Shown here in pieces: positions 22,954 through 35,598 of a stretch of 62,434 nucleotides of DNA; the first letter of the stretch is position 1; each line of letters starts with the position of its first letter. The notes below the pieces were generated by a model. That model worked only from the letters and a program-made list of their open reading frames with translations. It searched no databases and was not told where the DNA came from. The position numbers and the translations under genes are program-made. Origin of the DNA: Collybiopsis luxurians FD-317 M1 (Eukaryota > Basidiomycota > Agaricomycetes > Agaricales > Omphalotaceae); assembly GCA_000827265.1 (NCBI GenBank), contig KN834901.1, forward strand, positions 1 to 62,434, given 5' to 3'.

Positions 22954-24422
22954 TCATGAGGATTGATAAACTTCAATGTAGTTTATTTCCCATCGTGCAG
23001 CTACGAGATACTGCTTAAACGCAAAGAAAATCCGTAAAACACAGAAAAACTCACAGTCAAAGTTGGAAGGGTCTGCGACGGTATCTTGGCAAGTTCCTGA
23101 ACAGCCGCTAGAGGAAAAGGCTGCACCGCTCCAGTCCCCGCATAGAGTGATGTCTTTTCAAGGTTCATGCTGAGTGAATATGAACACGCAGACAGACTTA
23201 GTTGGACTAACCTAAAGTCAGGGTATGCTCGGAAAAGTGCGAGGCAATATCGCAAGCGTCATTATTGAAAACAGCAGAAGGGGTGCCCCAAGTACTCGGG
23301 TCTGGGTTCTTGTTTGTGATGTCCGAAGGAATCTCGTTGCGAGAGAAGAACCATATCTTGATAGCGTTGCTGGTCCACTCATGAGCAACTGTCAATGAAA
23401 GATGATTAAACACTCCGTAGAGACAAAACAAGGGCATTTGAATACTCACAGACACCGCCGGCCTGGAATACGATTCAAAAGAACAATTAAAAGGTCTTCA
23501 AAGAGAATACAATGTCAGAAAAATACTTACCTGGAGGTTGAAGCCGTGACCGTAAGATCGCGAGTCAGTGTCAGTGAACGCACAACCGGTGTTGTCAGAA
23601 CCCGAGGAAGCGCAGTTGAGGTTCCCAATCGTGGTGTTGCCACTAACCAGCTCGGTGAGAGAGTTCTGCATCGCGCAGTCAGCACTGGTGTGCAGTGTCA
23701 TCTGGTTGACTGTGTTCAGATTGACACCCTGAGGATCTCTAATGAGTATCAGTCCATCGAAAGCGTTCCCAAACCCTTACCTCAATTATGTCAATCTCGC
23801 CTTGATTTGGCCAGTTGGGACCGACAGACCTATAACATGAACCGTCAGTAAACACATCCACGGTCAACATGAGTAGAACTCACCAATAAGCCGGCCATAG
23901 ACTGCACCCATGAGGCATGGCCCAAAAATCGGCAATGAAAAGACCCGAGTTATAAGACTTGGTAGTGGCAATGCGAACACTGCACATGAAAGTTAGATTA
24001 AAAACGAGAGTCTAGCAGCAAGCACGTACGAGTTTCGAGATTGACCAGAAGAAAGCGTGGTGTAGTTATCGACTGCCAAGATCGTGGTGCCATCGCCTTG
24101 AACATAGGCCAGACCTTTGGACTTTGCATCGTCGGCGTCCAGATAGTTGACCAGACCATGGGTAGGGTCAGCATCGGAGAAGAATGTCCATTTGCTGCTG
24201 TCGCTGTTAAAGGCAACACACCTGTAAGCCAACGGGCTCGAGTAGGACAGACAAAAAGTGTGCGTACAGGAAGTCATTACCCTGATATGAATCTTCGATG
24301 GTGTAGTTCGCGCTGCGAGGTTTGACTGGTACACGACGGTGCTTGTGACCGAACGATGGAGAACCGTGGCCTGCGAGTGATAGGAGAGGTAAAGAAAGCA
24401 AGAAAAATTGGAGAGAAAACAT
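22954..24422 (-). CDS. Secreted GH16 endo-beta-1,3(4)-glucanase-like enzyme
   Basis: Multi-exon gene beginning with a signal peptide (MFSLQFFLLSLPLLSLAG). The catalytic signature GEIDIIEGVN is present (E-x-D-x-x-E, near 23735-23795), within WPNQGEIDIIE, which is diagnostic of GH16 laminarinase-type enzymes. Typical segments include DPTHGLVNY, IADFWAMPHGCSVWPAYW, HTSADC and a Cys-rich end (CGDWSG, GCSGTCQD) before WEINYIEVYQSS. The enzyme would be secreted and cut beta-1,3 or mixed-linkage glucans, in wall remodelling or nutrition. There is no C-terminal membrane or GPI-like tail. The last two introns are inferred from the frame; one uses an AAAAG acceptor. Confidence 0.9.
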
Positions 24423-25679
24423 TGCGGCTAGCCGACAAGAATGAGAGAGAGAATCCGAGGGTAGAATGAAAGCAGTTGGTTAAATAACCGAGAAAAATGA
24501 ATGAACAATCCTGTCTGCTGAAAACCGCAAATAAACGATTGGGTCCAGGGAATGGAGGGGGGTTAATTGGATGGGAAAAGATAAGCGCGAATACCTTTTT
24601 ATATGCGGAGCAATATTACGGGATCAGAAAAAATGAACATGGCCAAAAAGGGGATTACCGGTGTGGCCTGTGGAGAGAACAAATAGTTACCGCAGTTGGT
24701 GGATATTCAGGAGCCTGTCACTCAATTGAACGTCCATATGGCAGGCGAAATTAAGGAATTAACAAGGTTGACCATTATACGAAGGTATACTTACAACGTT
24801 GTAACGAGTACAATTGTCCTTGAAGAACAATGGACAATGGCCCTTGGAAGCTTTGCATACATTCCTTCATCAAAAGACGCGAACAAAAACGCGAATAAAC
24901 ACGGTGCCAAAAATATCTAGCTTACGTAATTTGATCGAGGATTTGCTCCCGCTCCGCCAATGTGAGCCCGAAGACCGCCCGAAGACCGTGAAAGACTTCA
25001 TTTCCTTCTCACAAGCTTTCTTCTCCCGCAGCCTGCTTCGTGGACACAGTAAACCCACCTCCACTCTTCGCTGTGCTAAGTGATCCAGCGGCGAGGAACA
25101 ATACTGCATGAGTAACCCTTTTTTACTGACATAAGGCCCCCTGTCCTTTCGGCGGCAACTCTTGGGACCACTCCATATAGAACACGTCCATGGCAACAAA
25201 CTCTGAGTAGATTTCGCCCATCGGTCAAAGCTCACCATGATGTGATCGAAGGAAAAACTAAGACGCTGCAGAAGAGTTCCACGCACTATCACTCTGCAAT
25301 TCAGATGAATATTGCGCACTACCGCTTTCATTTAGTGCAGTCGATAGCGTTCACAGCATTACCGTTGTCCATCCCAGATGTTCTCAGGTACTCCGAAGAT
25401 CGTACAACATGCAAGCCCAAGATATGAAATTCTTACCTATGTACCGAACGCAAGGCGATCAGGCACTGTATAGAACCTAGACCTTGTCAAAGTGAACGGC
25501 AGCGAGCTATCGGGCTTGTGCAACCGTCCATCTCACATCTTCGACACGAGGCAATAGAGAATACGTGTATGCAATACGTTCGTTCGACCATACACTCGCT
25601 CTGAATTTGATCTCAACTGTGGGCAAGCAGCTCCGACAAGGATGGCAAAAGGCAAACTTGCCTAGATAAGAGTATAATA
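24423..25679. other. 1.26-kb region without a confident gene
   Basis: On the minus strand, near 25190-25040, a frame starting MDVFYMEWSQELPP could be joined across a 27-nt GT-AG gap to a segment ending AAGEESL. The putative intron is too short and no family is recognised, so it is not annotated as a gene. The rest is promoter of the GH16 gene and 3' flank of the phosphatase. Confidence 0.4.
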
Positions 25680-26623
25680 TCATTGAACTCGTTTCGACTG
25701 TGCCTCTGCCTGCTGCCTTTCCCATTCGCTCCTCCACCGCTTCCATTCACCCTCTCGTCCTCCATCTGCCCACACTGCCCATCCATCTCGAATTTGCAGC
25801 CAAGTCGAAACTGGATTGCCTACGAGAAACGCTTTGAATTTTCCCAGCAAAGAATTCGGTCGCCGCCGGGGAATCAGCTCGAAAGTCACATAGCAAACTG
25901 CTCCACAGACTACGCCAATTCCGTATCCCCAGAAAATTTGGTGTGGAGTGTGATATTGTAGATGATACCTGTGCCCAGATGAACAAGAGCAATGTCTGAT
26001 CTGAGAGTATGCCACGTACCTGGAATACGCGACAGACAGCCCCCACGCTGATACGCCGACATACACGAGGATACGCCATGCTTGATCTAGGAACGGCGAA
26101 CCGGTAGACGAGAATCGGTGGCGGTAGTAAAGATGGCATATTAGAAAGGCCGTAAAGTACCCCATATATTGGCTATGACTGCTAGGAAAACCGTAGCCGT
26201 TACCCATACTGCCTGGAAAAAAGATTGTCAGTATTTGACGCAAGACGTGAAGCAAGAACGCACCCCCTGGCCTATCTTGCTTGATCATCCGTTTCAAGAT
26301 CCAATTGAAGGCTTCGTTGGCAAACTGACCGGCCCACATTATTATTACGAGGAATTCGCGCGTCTGTACAGCTAAAGATGCATAGCTTGCCTTGTCTGTT
26401 GTGAATACTTCGTCACGAATGCTTCATTCCTGAATTTACCATTAGCAATATAGGGCTCAAAGTGACCAGGGCCAGGGCAAGCGAAAGGAGAGAACTGTCA
26501 TCGTCTGGCAGGAAGAAGCGTCAGAGACATTGTTGGGACCGGATAGGAATTAGACTTGCATAGAACGTGGGTGAGGTCCAGGGATGCCTGTGGGCCTGGA
26601 TTGGCAGAATGAGAGGTGAACAT
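25680..26623 (-). CDS. CAX4: Dolichyl-diphosphatase (PAP2 family)
   Basis: Five exons are inferred, starting MFTSHSANPG at 26623. The PAP2 phosphatase triad is complete: KRMIKQDRP (K-x6-RP), PSSHS, and SRYHLQYH (SR-x5-H). Several membrane segments surround it (LALALVTLSPILL, YVGVSAWGLSVAYS, GVVCGAVCYVTF), fitting an ER-membrane enzyme that recycles dolichyl diphosphate to dolichyl phosphate for N-glycosylation. The first intron (26505-26559) uses a GC donor (CTAT|GCAAGT). Two further introns are about 51 nt, in frame and stop-free, so an unspliced frame looks deceptively continuous; the last one must be removed to assemble the SR-x5-H motif. Confidence 0.9.
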
Positions 26624-26749
26624 CGTGGTTCAGGACAAGGAACGTTGTCGATGCCTGGTCTGTGCGCGATGTCGACGCAGTCCCGTGACTCCAATATTTT
26701 AAGCTTCAAAGTCAGTTCTGACCTCAGATCCACTTCAACTTTTACATCC
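26624..26749. promoter_or_regulatory. Divergent promoter, CAX4-like / phosphoglucomutase
   Basis: 126 bp separate the start codons of the two divergent genes. No clear TATA box was seen. Confidence 0.5.
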
Positions 26750-28790
<2,041 letters not shown>

Positions 28791-28948
28791 AATTACTATC
28801 CCCGGGTGAAAGCATAGAACACGAATGGAGGAATTGTAGAATGTACATCTTCATCTTTAGACTGTTTCGGAAGGACAATGATAGTTTGATAATTTGGAAT
28901 GAAAAATCAATTGATTGCGAACGCTGTATGCAAATACTTTTCCTTACT

Positions 28949-30241
28949 CTACAGTCTACCTTTATCGCTACCCTGAGATGCTGCACCGAAAACTTCTGCA
29001 AACGCTTTACCAATTTCCCCGAGCATATCCTGAGTGACCATTCCACGACCTTGCTTTTGGAAAGCGAGTCGACTGGCAGTCCGAGTAACCATGCTACCAC
29101 CTGTCGCCGCTAACAGAGGCATCCTAGAAGCTGCAATATTTCCATCCCTTGGAAGCTTCTCAGCGTATTCAGTCAGATAGGCTTGGCCGAAATCTTACCC
29201 GAAAGCACCGTCTTCGTAGCATTTACCAAACGCTAAGAAGGACCCTACTGCACCACTCAAAATATCACCCTGACCCCCACATCGCTTCAACCCACCCTCC
29301 ACATCAACCTCAACTACATCCTTCGTCTTTTCCTTTTCCTCGTCCTTGACCTTGCTCTGCTCCGCACTTGCTGCTTTCCCAGTAGTATCGATAGCAATGA
29401 TGTCTTTTGCGCCTTTCTGCAATATCGCAACTCCACCAAGCTCTCTTGACAAAGCCTCGGCACGCTTGTCTGCAGGTGTATTTGGATCGATGCCAACTTG
29501 CTCTGACAGACGCTGGAATTCCACCACGTTCGGGGTAAGCACTGCCCGACGGTAACCTTGAATCAACGAAACGTCCTGTCCGACGAGCAAAAGCGCGTCT
29601 GCATCGAGTACCAAAAACATCCCCCGCTCCCGAGCAAGGTTTAACGCGAGTTTGGCAAAATTCTGCATATACGGCTCGCGCCCCAGCCCCGGACCGATGA
29701 CTAGGACGTGAAGACGAGAAAATAGAGAGTTGAGTTCAGGCTTCACATCACTGGGCGATCTGTACGCAATGAGAACGCGGAAGTGGTCAAGTCCAGCGAT
29801 GAGTGTACCCACGATTCTTCACGGAGGATTGGGTGTACAATGAGATCGGGTGAATATGATTTGATTGCCCCAGCGGCGGTCGGGGAGCATATCACATGGG
29901 ATAGATCTACGCCCTAATTTTACGTGCAGATGAATCAGAGACTGAACCGATCTGGAAGCAGGAAACGTACCCATCGCAATGCAGACATTGCTGCGAAGAA
30001 GGGAGCCCCGGTATAGCTGTTGTTGACTCTTAGTCTCGATTCACCGTTCCAGAATTAGAAAGCTCACTCCAAAGCACCCCCCAAGACTCCTACTCGACCT
30101 AGAGAAGTATATAGATCGAATCGACAAATGTTTCAGATTAGATTCAGAGAAAGACTAACCTGATTGCCCTTTATGAAGAGTTCCATTAAGAGGTGGAATT
30201 ATCTGTTTTATTTGCTCGAACAATGCTCTAGGGATAGGCAT
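28949..30241 (-). CDS. NNR2: ATP-dependent NAD(P)H-hydrate dehydratase
   Basis: Multi-exon gene. Signatures of the ribokinase-like NnrD/CARKD family are clear: GRVGVLGGA near the start, [47 protein letters not shown] and [15 protein letters not shown]. It repairs hydrated NADH and NADPH using ATP. An Asp/Glu/Lys-rich insert (residues like [12 protein letters not shown]) precedes the GGQGD motif. A 75-nt intron near the 3' end contains an in-frame TAA, so the protein would seem truncated without splicing; joined, the C-terminus reads [14 protein letters not shown] and ends KGRL. The gene is convergent with phosphoglucomutase. Confidence 0.9.
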
Positions 30242-30719
30242 GGTTTTAGGTAAGTGGTGGTTCGCTAAAGAGTCGCGTTCGCTCATAATGACATCAAATG
30301 GAATTTAATTTTTAGGCGCTCACAAGCGCCAACCGAGACGCGTCGCGTCCTAACGGTGAAAATTGTTTCATGTACATTGTATCACGCTTCTCATGATCGA
30401 TTTACGAGTTCCTTTCCACCAGTTAAGTTACAGGTGTGCACAATTGGGATATTAGCAAGCACCAGCCGAGAGAGTAGACGCGCTTTGACGCGTCGCGCCC
30501 TGATTCATTGAGCTCGAAGCTGTATCGAAAAAAATGAGTACACGTTTCCCAGTTGTTCCTAGTCTCATGTATGCGATTAAGTCACTTCTGTACCCTCATT
30601 GTATCGGGAGGAGTCTATACGTAGGTCAACATTCACCGCTTCGACTAACATTTCGACAGTTTAGTGAAATTGCAGCTGCGACACCAATGAGAATTCCTGT
30701 AACAAGTCGCTCAGAAGCT
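30242..30719. other. Intergenic region with GGCGCT and ACGCGTCGCG motifs
   Basis: It contains TTAGGCGCT...AAGCGCC (30313-30330) and two GACGCGTCGCGYCC motifs (about 30338 and 30485). The first lies ~75 bp upstream of the NNR2 start on that gene's promoter side. No gene is recognised. Confidence 0.5.
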
Positions 30720-31904
30720 CTATCGCAGTCCATTTAAGTCCAAAATACATACCTCTTTCCATCTTCGCAATGAAGCGTCGCAATTATTCCATGTATATGA
30801 ATATGAATATGAATCTGATAAGATAAACTCCATAAAGTTATCAACATCGTCTGCGAATTTGGTACACCAATCTCTAATTTCGAGGGCAAGTAAAGCAGGA
30901 TCTTCTCCGCACATTGGACATTTTCCGACTCGGGCGACTGCATTGGATATAATGGGGTGATCTGCGAATGCCTCTCGATGAGGGTAGGCGGAGTATTTTA
31001 GAGCTATCTCATCGAGGAGTTGGCGAAACCATCTAGGAGCTGTAATTTTCTTTGCGTAGAGATCATCTTCAGATGGATTTTCTGGATCCAACTCGCCGGC
31101 GAGTGTCCATATCGAAGATCCCTGGCTGCCCTCGAAAGTTCTGATACACGCATCGGAATGCCCAGATAATTCGAAATCCTCTCTGCTTTCGAAAGTGATG
31201 TCGAACGGTAAACCCTTGCACGCAATCCATCTGCTCTCTTTTTGGATGGCGTTAACCAACATGGAAACGGATTTTCTTGCCGCTTCCTGGAATTTTCCCC
31301 AGGCGATGATTGCTTGTGGTAATACGGGTGATAGAGATAGCGCCTCCACCTCAGACGTGGGAAACGGGACTATCGATCGCGGATACAGATCTAGATTGGT
31401 GGAGCATTTCGCTGCAAAGGTGCAAAGCTCTTGCATTCGATACTTCACCCCTACCAGATAGAGGTCTTCGGGCTTGCACCAGCGGGAAGGTCGGCCAAGA
31501 GCTTGGACCAGGCGTTTAGGGAACTCCCCCGTTTCTAAACAATATTTCTGGGCAAGTTCAATCATTCCCGAGAGCTCAACGCCATCCCAGTGAAGTTGAC
31601 GCATCTCTGAGGGATAGAAAAACAGCAGTAACTTGCGCATTATACCGCTTTCCTCGTCGATAACTGCCACTGGGATATTGTGTTTGAGATTTTCCGCGGG
31701 GGTGGCATCTTTGTAAAGATTGTGGAAGAAAGAACCGTCAGGAAGACGGCGTAGGTCGACGTAAAAATCCACACGCCGTAGTCGATACCGATCGTGAGTG
31801 CGGGCGACAAGGTAATCTTCTATCTTACGACCTGGGTCATCGAACGGCGCAGAAGCGTTCATTATCTGTTCAGGGCTACCATTCCGCCTGCGTCCCTTTA
31901 ACAT
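30720..31904 (-). CDS. BTB/POZ-domain protein 1 (Agaricomycete family)
   Basis: Single exon of up to 394 aa. The BTB fold is near residues 30-140 (RVDFYVD, GSFFHNLYKDA, NIPVAVIDEESGIMRKLLLFFYP), followed by an all-helical region and a conserved C-terminus with GHSDACI and CPMC. It shares these blocks with two neighbours at 32512-33642 and 33805-34923. BTB domains mediate dimerisation and often cullin-3 binding; this mushroom family has no known targets. An alternative start is MNASAPFDD (31862), which better matches the paralogues. The extreme C-terminus contains a SYSYSYT run encoded by a short tandem repeat of ATTCAT. Confidence 0.8.
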   Translation of the reverse strand: MLKGRRRNGSPEQIMNASAPFDDPGRKIEDYLVARTHDRYRLRRVDFYVDLRRLPDGSFFHNLYKDATPAENLKHNIPVAVIDEESGIMRKLLLFFYPSEMRQLHWDGVELSGMIELAQKYCLETGEFPKRLVQALGRPSRWCKPEDLYLVGVKYRMQELCTFAAKCSTNLDLYPRSIVPFPTSEVEALSLSPVLPQAIIAWGKFQEAARKSVSMLVNAIQKESRWIACKGLPFDITFESREDFELSGHSDACIRTFEGSQGSSIWTLAGELDPENPSEDDLYAKKITAPRWFRQLLDEIALKYSAYPHREAFADHPIISNAVARVGKCPMCGEDPALLALEIRDWCTKFADDVDNFMEFILSDSYSYSYTWNNCDASLRRWKEVCILDLNGLR

Positions 31905-32511
31905 TGGAAAAGAACAAGTTTTCCTGGGAATGGCAATGTGGAGACTTCTGGAAGAGCACTATTTTTGAACAAGTAAGTGTATATCATATATTCGGACTCA
32001 CCTTAGTTGAACGAGAAGAGGAAACTGGGACAATTATCGCGCGAGTGTATATTATATACATTGCGGGATATGAAATAGATTGTGATCATTGGATCGACCA
32101 ATCGAAACGGAAAACACCCGATTGTCAAGCTATAGCCAAGGTAAAAGTGACTCGATGGCTTGTGAGAAATAATAGGAGAGATAGCAGGTCCGAAGACCGC
32201 TCGCTCCTCATCACAGCCCGCGCTTTACTGTAGAATTATACATTGCAAATTTCAGCACAGTTCAAGGTCGTTGACTGCTCTCCGCTCCTTAATGGTCGTC
32301 CTACTTGCGCCGGTAACGAAGAGATATTCGGGTAGTTCGACGAGAGCAAAGAGTGATTCCCCGGCATCTCAGCTAGGACCAGCTTGAGAATAGCATCGGA
32401 CAAGTATCAGTGAGTGAATACGTGAGTATGTCGTGAATTCGCAACCACTCAGATATACAGATTCAGACACGAGTCTACACATTTTGAATGTGAAATAGAG
32501 CTTTTGAACAG
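31905..32511. other. Spacer between BTB genes 1 and 2
   Basis: 607 bp without a recognisable gene. It serves as promoter of BTB gene 1 and 3' flank of BTB gene 2, both on the minus strand. Confidence 0.45.
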
Positions 32512-33642
32512 TCAGAATTCTAAGGTCAACTTTAGTATCTGCGGAAGGAGGCATGAAATCAGTAAAGGGTACCCAGAAGCACTATGCCGTACTTCTCGTT
32601 CTTTCACCCACGTTTGAACGAGTTCCATGAATTCAGATTCTGCCCAGTCACGTATCCGAAGGGAAAGATTGAGAGCATCCTTTTCACACTTTGAACACCA
32701 GTCAGTAGCACGTGCAATTGCCTTGCGTATAATATCTGGGTCAGTGAATGCGCTCCGATGAGGGTGGGCTTGGTAGTTTCGGGCTATATCCAACAGAAAG
32801 TCCTGCCACCAGATGGGGGCTTGAACCGCATGTACGAATGGGAGATCATCCGGAGGGTACACGACGGCAAACACAGTGGGACCGCTGATAAAGCCCTCAA
32901 TACAATCTTTGGAATGCCCCAACTCCCGATATCGGTTGCTTTCAAAGGAGGTATCAAAAGGTAAAGGTTCCAAATGCAGCCATGCATTATCCCAGTCGTC
33001 AGAGTCAACATGGTCCTGCTCCAGGATCATTTCAACAAACCTAGCTACTACTCGAGTAGCTTTTTCTCGATAGTCGAGCAAAGACAAAAGCTCTGAACCG
33101 GTGATTTCCTTCACCTCGTCACCAAAATAAGGAAGCTTCTGCGGTAAAGTTCGGGTCATTTCAACTGAGCGTTTGGCAGCTTCTAGACACACTCCTTTCA
33201 TGCGGCGTTGAACTCCAAGAACGTAGACACGTTCGGGTTGGCTTTTCATGAAAGGAGATGACATTAGGATTTCTTCAACGCGCTCAAGGAATAAGTCGGA
33301 TTCCAGACAATATTTCCGTGCAGCGTTGAGTACCTCGGAAAAATGCTCGAATATATTGATAGAGGGAAGTTTCCCCGGATAGCAGAGCCGGAGCAAGGGA
33401 TCGATGACTTCGCTGTCCTCCTCCAAGGTCGCCACAGGAAGTCCATTTTTTCGCTCAGAAACCTGCGCATCCTTGATGAGGTTGCTGAAGAAAGAACCCT
33501 CTGAGAAGAAAACAAATGGCCGATAAACGTGGAAGTCGTATTTGTTTTTGGTACGAATAACCATGTAATCCTCGTTGTTGTGTTGAGACGGACAGTCATT
33601 GAATGGCGGAGACGCTTCCATTGGTGTACTGTAACAATCCAC
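32512..33642 (-). CDS. BTB/POZ-domain protein 2
   Basis: BTB region near residues 25-105 (YRPFVFFSEGSFFSNLIKDA, GLPVATLEEDSEVIDPLLRLCYPG), helical middle, and a C-terminus with GHSKDCI and WCSKC. It is paralogous to the two flanking BTB genes. A 54-nt intron near the 3' end (donor GAA|GTACGG, acceptor CCGCAG) is a multiple of three and stop-free, and removing it gives the end ILKLTLEF, like the spliced end of BTB gene 3. Start may be MDCYSTPMEASPPF (33642) or the internal MEASPPF. The gene is divergent from gene 3. Confidence 0.82.
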   Translation of the reverse strand: MDCYSTPMEASPPFNDCPSQHNNEDYMVIRTKNKYDFHVYRPFVFFSEGSFFSNLIKDAQVSERKNGLPVATLEEDSEVIDPLLRLCYPGKLPSINIFEHFSEVLNAARKYCLESDLFLERVEEILMSSPFMKSQPERVYVLGVQRRMKGVCLEAAKRSVEMTRTLPQKLPYFGDEVKEITGSELLSLLDYREKATRVVARFVEMILEQDHVDSDDWDNAWLHLEPLPFDTSFESNRYRELGHSKDCIEGFISGPTVFAVVYPPDDLPFVHAVQAPIWWQDFLLDIARNYQAHPHRSAFTDPDIIRKAIARATDWCSKCEKDALNLSLRIRDWAESEFMELVQTWVKEREVRHSASGYPLLISCLLPQILKLTLEF

Positions 33643-33804
33643 TGACTTAGCATCCAGAGAACCGGTTAGTAGATGAACGCACAGATGGAAGTTGGCGGAG
33701 GTGGTGTGATAGCAAATAGCACTGTAGCAGACTACAGGGGCGGAACGTGGAACTTTGGTAAGAAAGCGGCGGCCGGCCTATTTGGCCACTAACCTTCCTT
33801 CAGA
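33643..33804. promoter_or_regulatory. Divergent promoter of BTB genes 2 and 3
   Basis: 162 bp lie between the start codons of two divergent paralogues, as expected from an inverted duplication. No TATA box was recognised. Confidence 0.45.
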
Positions 33805-34923
33805 ATGGCCACACCTGTCCCAGAAATTCAGAATGCGAAATTCCCATTTCACGATGACCCATCCAACAACGGCGATCAAGATTTTGCTGTTCTTCGCAGT
33901 AGCGATCTCTGTGATTTTTTGGTGTACAAGCCATTCCTCTGCTTCGCCAAAGACTCCTTCTTCCGTGGTCTATTTTCGGGAGCGCAGGCGCTGGAGTATA
34001 AAAATGGGCTGCCAGTAGCGAGGTTGGAGGAGAAGAGCGATGTTATCCGTGACCTTCTCCTGCTTTGCTATCCTGGAAAAGCTCCGACGTTTGAAGCAAC
34101 CGAGCTCGAGAGGCCGGCAGACCCAGTCAAACACATTGTAAATGTGTTGCGAACTGCTGAAAAGTATTGTTTGATGTCAGAGGAACTCTCTGGTCGAGTG
34201 GATGAAGCGCTTATGGCTTCTCCCGTCATCGAGTGGGCACCATATCGCGTCTATGCCATCGGAGTTCGTTACCGATTGAAGAGTGTTTGTCTTCGAGCCG
34301 CGAAAAACTCACTCGCAGAGGCCTTACATTCCGACTGGGCAGATGAAATGAACGAAATTACCGCCATGGACTTGTTGGCACTTCAGAGCTACCAGAATGA
34401 GGTGAAGATGACTGTCCGCAGATTCTACGAGACGGTTCAAAACGGCGATAGCTATTGGATCGATGCTAGAGATCTGCCTTTCACACTCACTACGAACCTT
34501 CACTCCTTAGAGGCTAAGGGTCACTCTAAAGAGTGTATTCAGAGCTTCCTTCGTTGCGATGTGAAGATATTTGCCCACGAAGATGATTCTGGAGGGCCTT
34601 ACATTGCGCATTATCATATTCCAACTTGGTTCGACGACTACATAAACGGCGTGGCCACTCTTTGTGAAACAAGGATGGATTGGAAAGCGTTCACCAACTC
34701 AAAGCTTATCAGCACGGCGGTCAACTGTGGCACCAAAAATTGCCCGACATGTTTGAGCGACGGGTCTTCCGCAGCTTTGAAGATGGCCGCTTGGGCGGCT
34801 TGCTTCCACGATATTATCCAAAGTTATTCAGAGTCTAAGGTACGTGGGACCCAGAAACCATTGCCCTGTCGCCCCTGATACTTACATGCATAGCAGGTAC
34901 CTCAACTGAAGCTGACCTTTTGA
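33805..34923 (+). CDS. BTB/POZ-domain protein 3
   Basis: Two exons (33805-34839 and 34897-34923) give 353 aa. The BTB region covers residues about 28-105 (LRSSDLCDFLVYKPFLCFAK, GLPVARLEEKSDVIRDLLLLCYPG), followed by the shared C-terminal blocks GHSKECI and NCPTC. The second exon, VPQLKLTF, matches the end of BTB gene 2; without splicing the frame would end a few codons later in RGTQKPLPCRP. Function is unknown beyond the family (BTB-mediated interactions). Confidence 0.82.
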
Positions 34924-35598
34924 ACTTGGGATAGGACGGACTTTCAGCGAAGGCGCTAGGTCGTACTCTCGTTCACGTACTTTGTGTATATCTACGTCTG
35001 TTCCGTGATAATGATTCAATTTGTGTTATCGATATGGATATCTCTGCTGCCAGATAATATCGCCCATCGTTTATCTGGAAAACGGTTTGCCACCGGGCGC
35101 GTTTTTTTCTCGTATAGCTGGCTCTTCATGCTCTGCTTTGACACCTCATCCATCTGCTTCACCATATCCATCACACTGACATTTTTTGGAACCGCATTCT
35201 TCCCAAGACCCTCTCAATCCATCTGCGTCTGCCTATGTGCCAACGTCTTCTGGACGGAAGCCCTAGTCAGCATGCGGTCGTGCAAGGCCTTCGCATTCGG
35301 GTACTATTTCAGCGGCATCTTTCCCAGGGATAGACACACTGAGCGGCAAAACCACATTCCGCATCAAGAAGAATAAGCCTGTATGCGTACGTTTCTCCCT
35401 TACTAACCTTCAAGAGCCTATCCTGATCGTCCAGTATTCCACCGTACGCGTAGTACCTGGCCAGGGCTAGAACAGAGCACTGCTTGACCCTCGAGAGATA
35501 CGAACACGAAATGTACGTACGTCTCACATCACAAACAAATGTGAATTTTCATCGAGAGCAATTAAGAGAAAGAAAAAATAGAGTACACACGCAGCTAC
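34924..35598. other. Intergenic region with an unassigned hydrophobic frame
   Basis: An open frame at 34984-35376 would encode 130 aa with hydrophobic stretches (SYSWLFMLCF, FTISITLTFFGTAFF), but it matches no family I recognise and has no supporting context. AGGCGCTAGG occurs at 34951. Confidence 0.35.

Noticed and set aside
31904..32233. 109-codon plus-strand frame upstream of BTB gene 1
   Set aside because: It overlaps a promoter region and shows no homology or domain.
35086..35094. GGTGGCAAA (reverse strand), the yeast Rpn4 proteasome element, near RPN8
   Set aside because: It lies about 500 bp beyond the 3' end of RPN8, not in its promoter, and is a single chance-sized match.
34984..35376. 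130-codon hydrophobic open frame
   Set aside because: No family resemblance, intron context or codon pattern supports it; kept only as a note.
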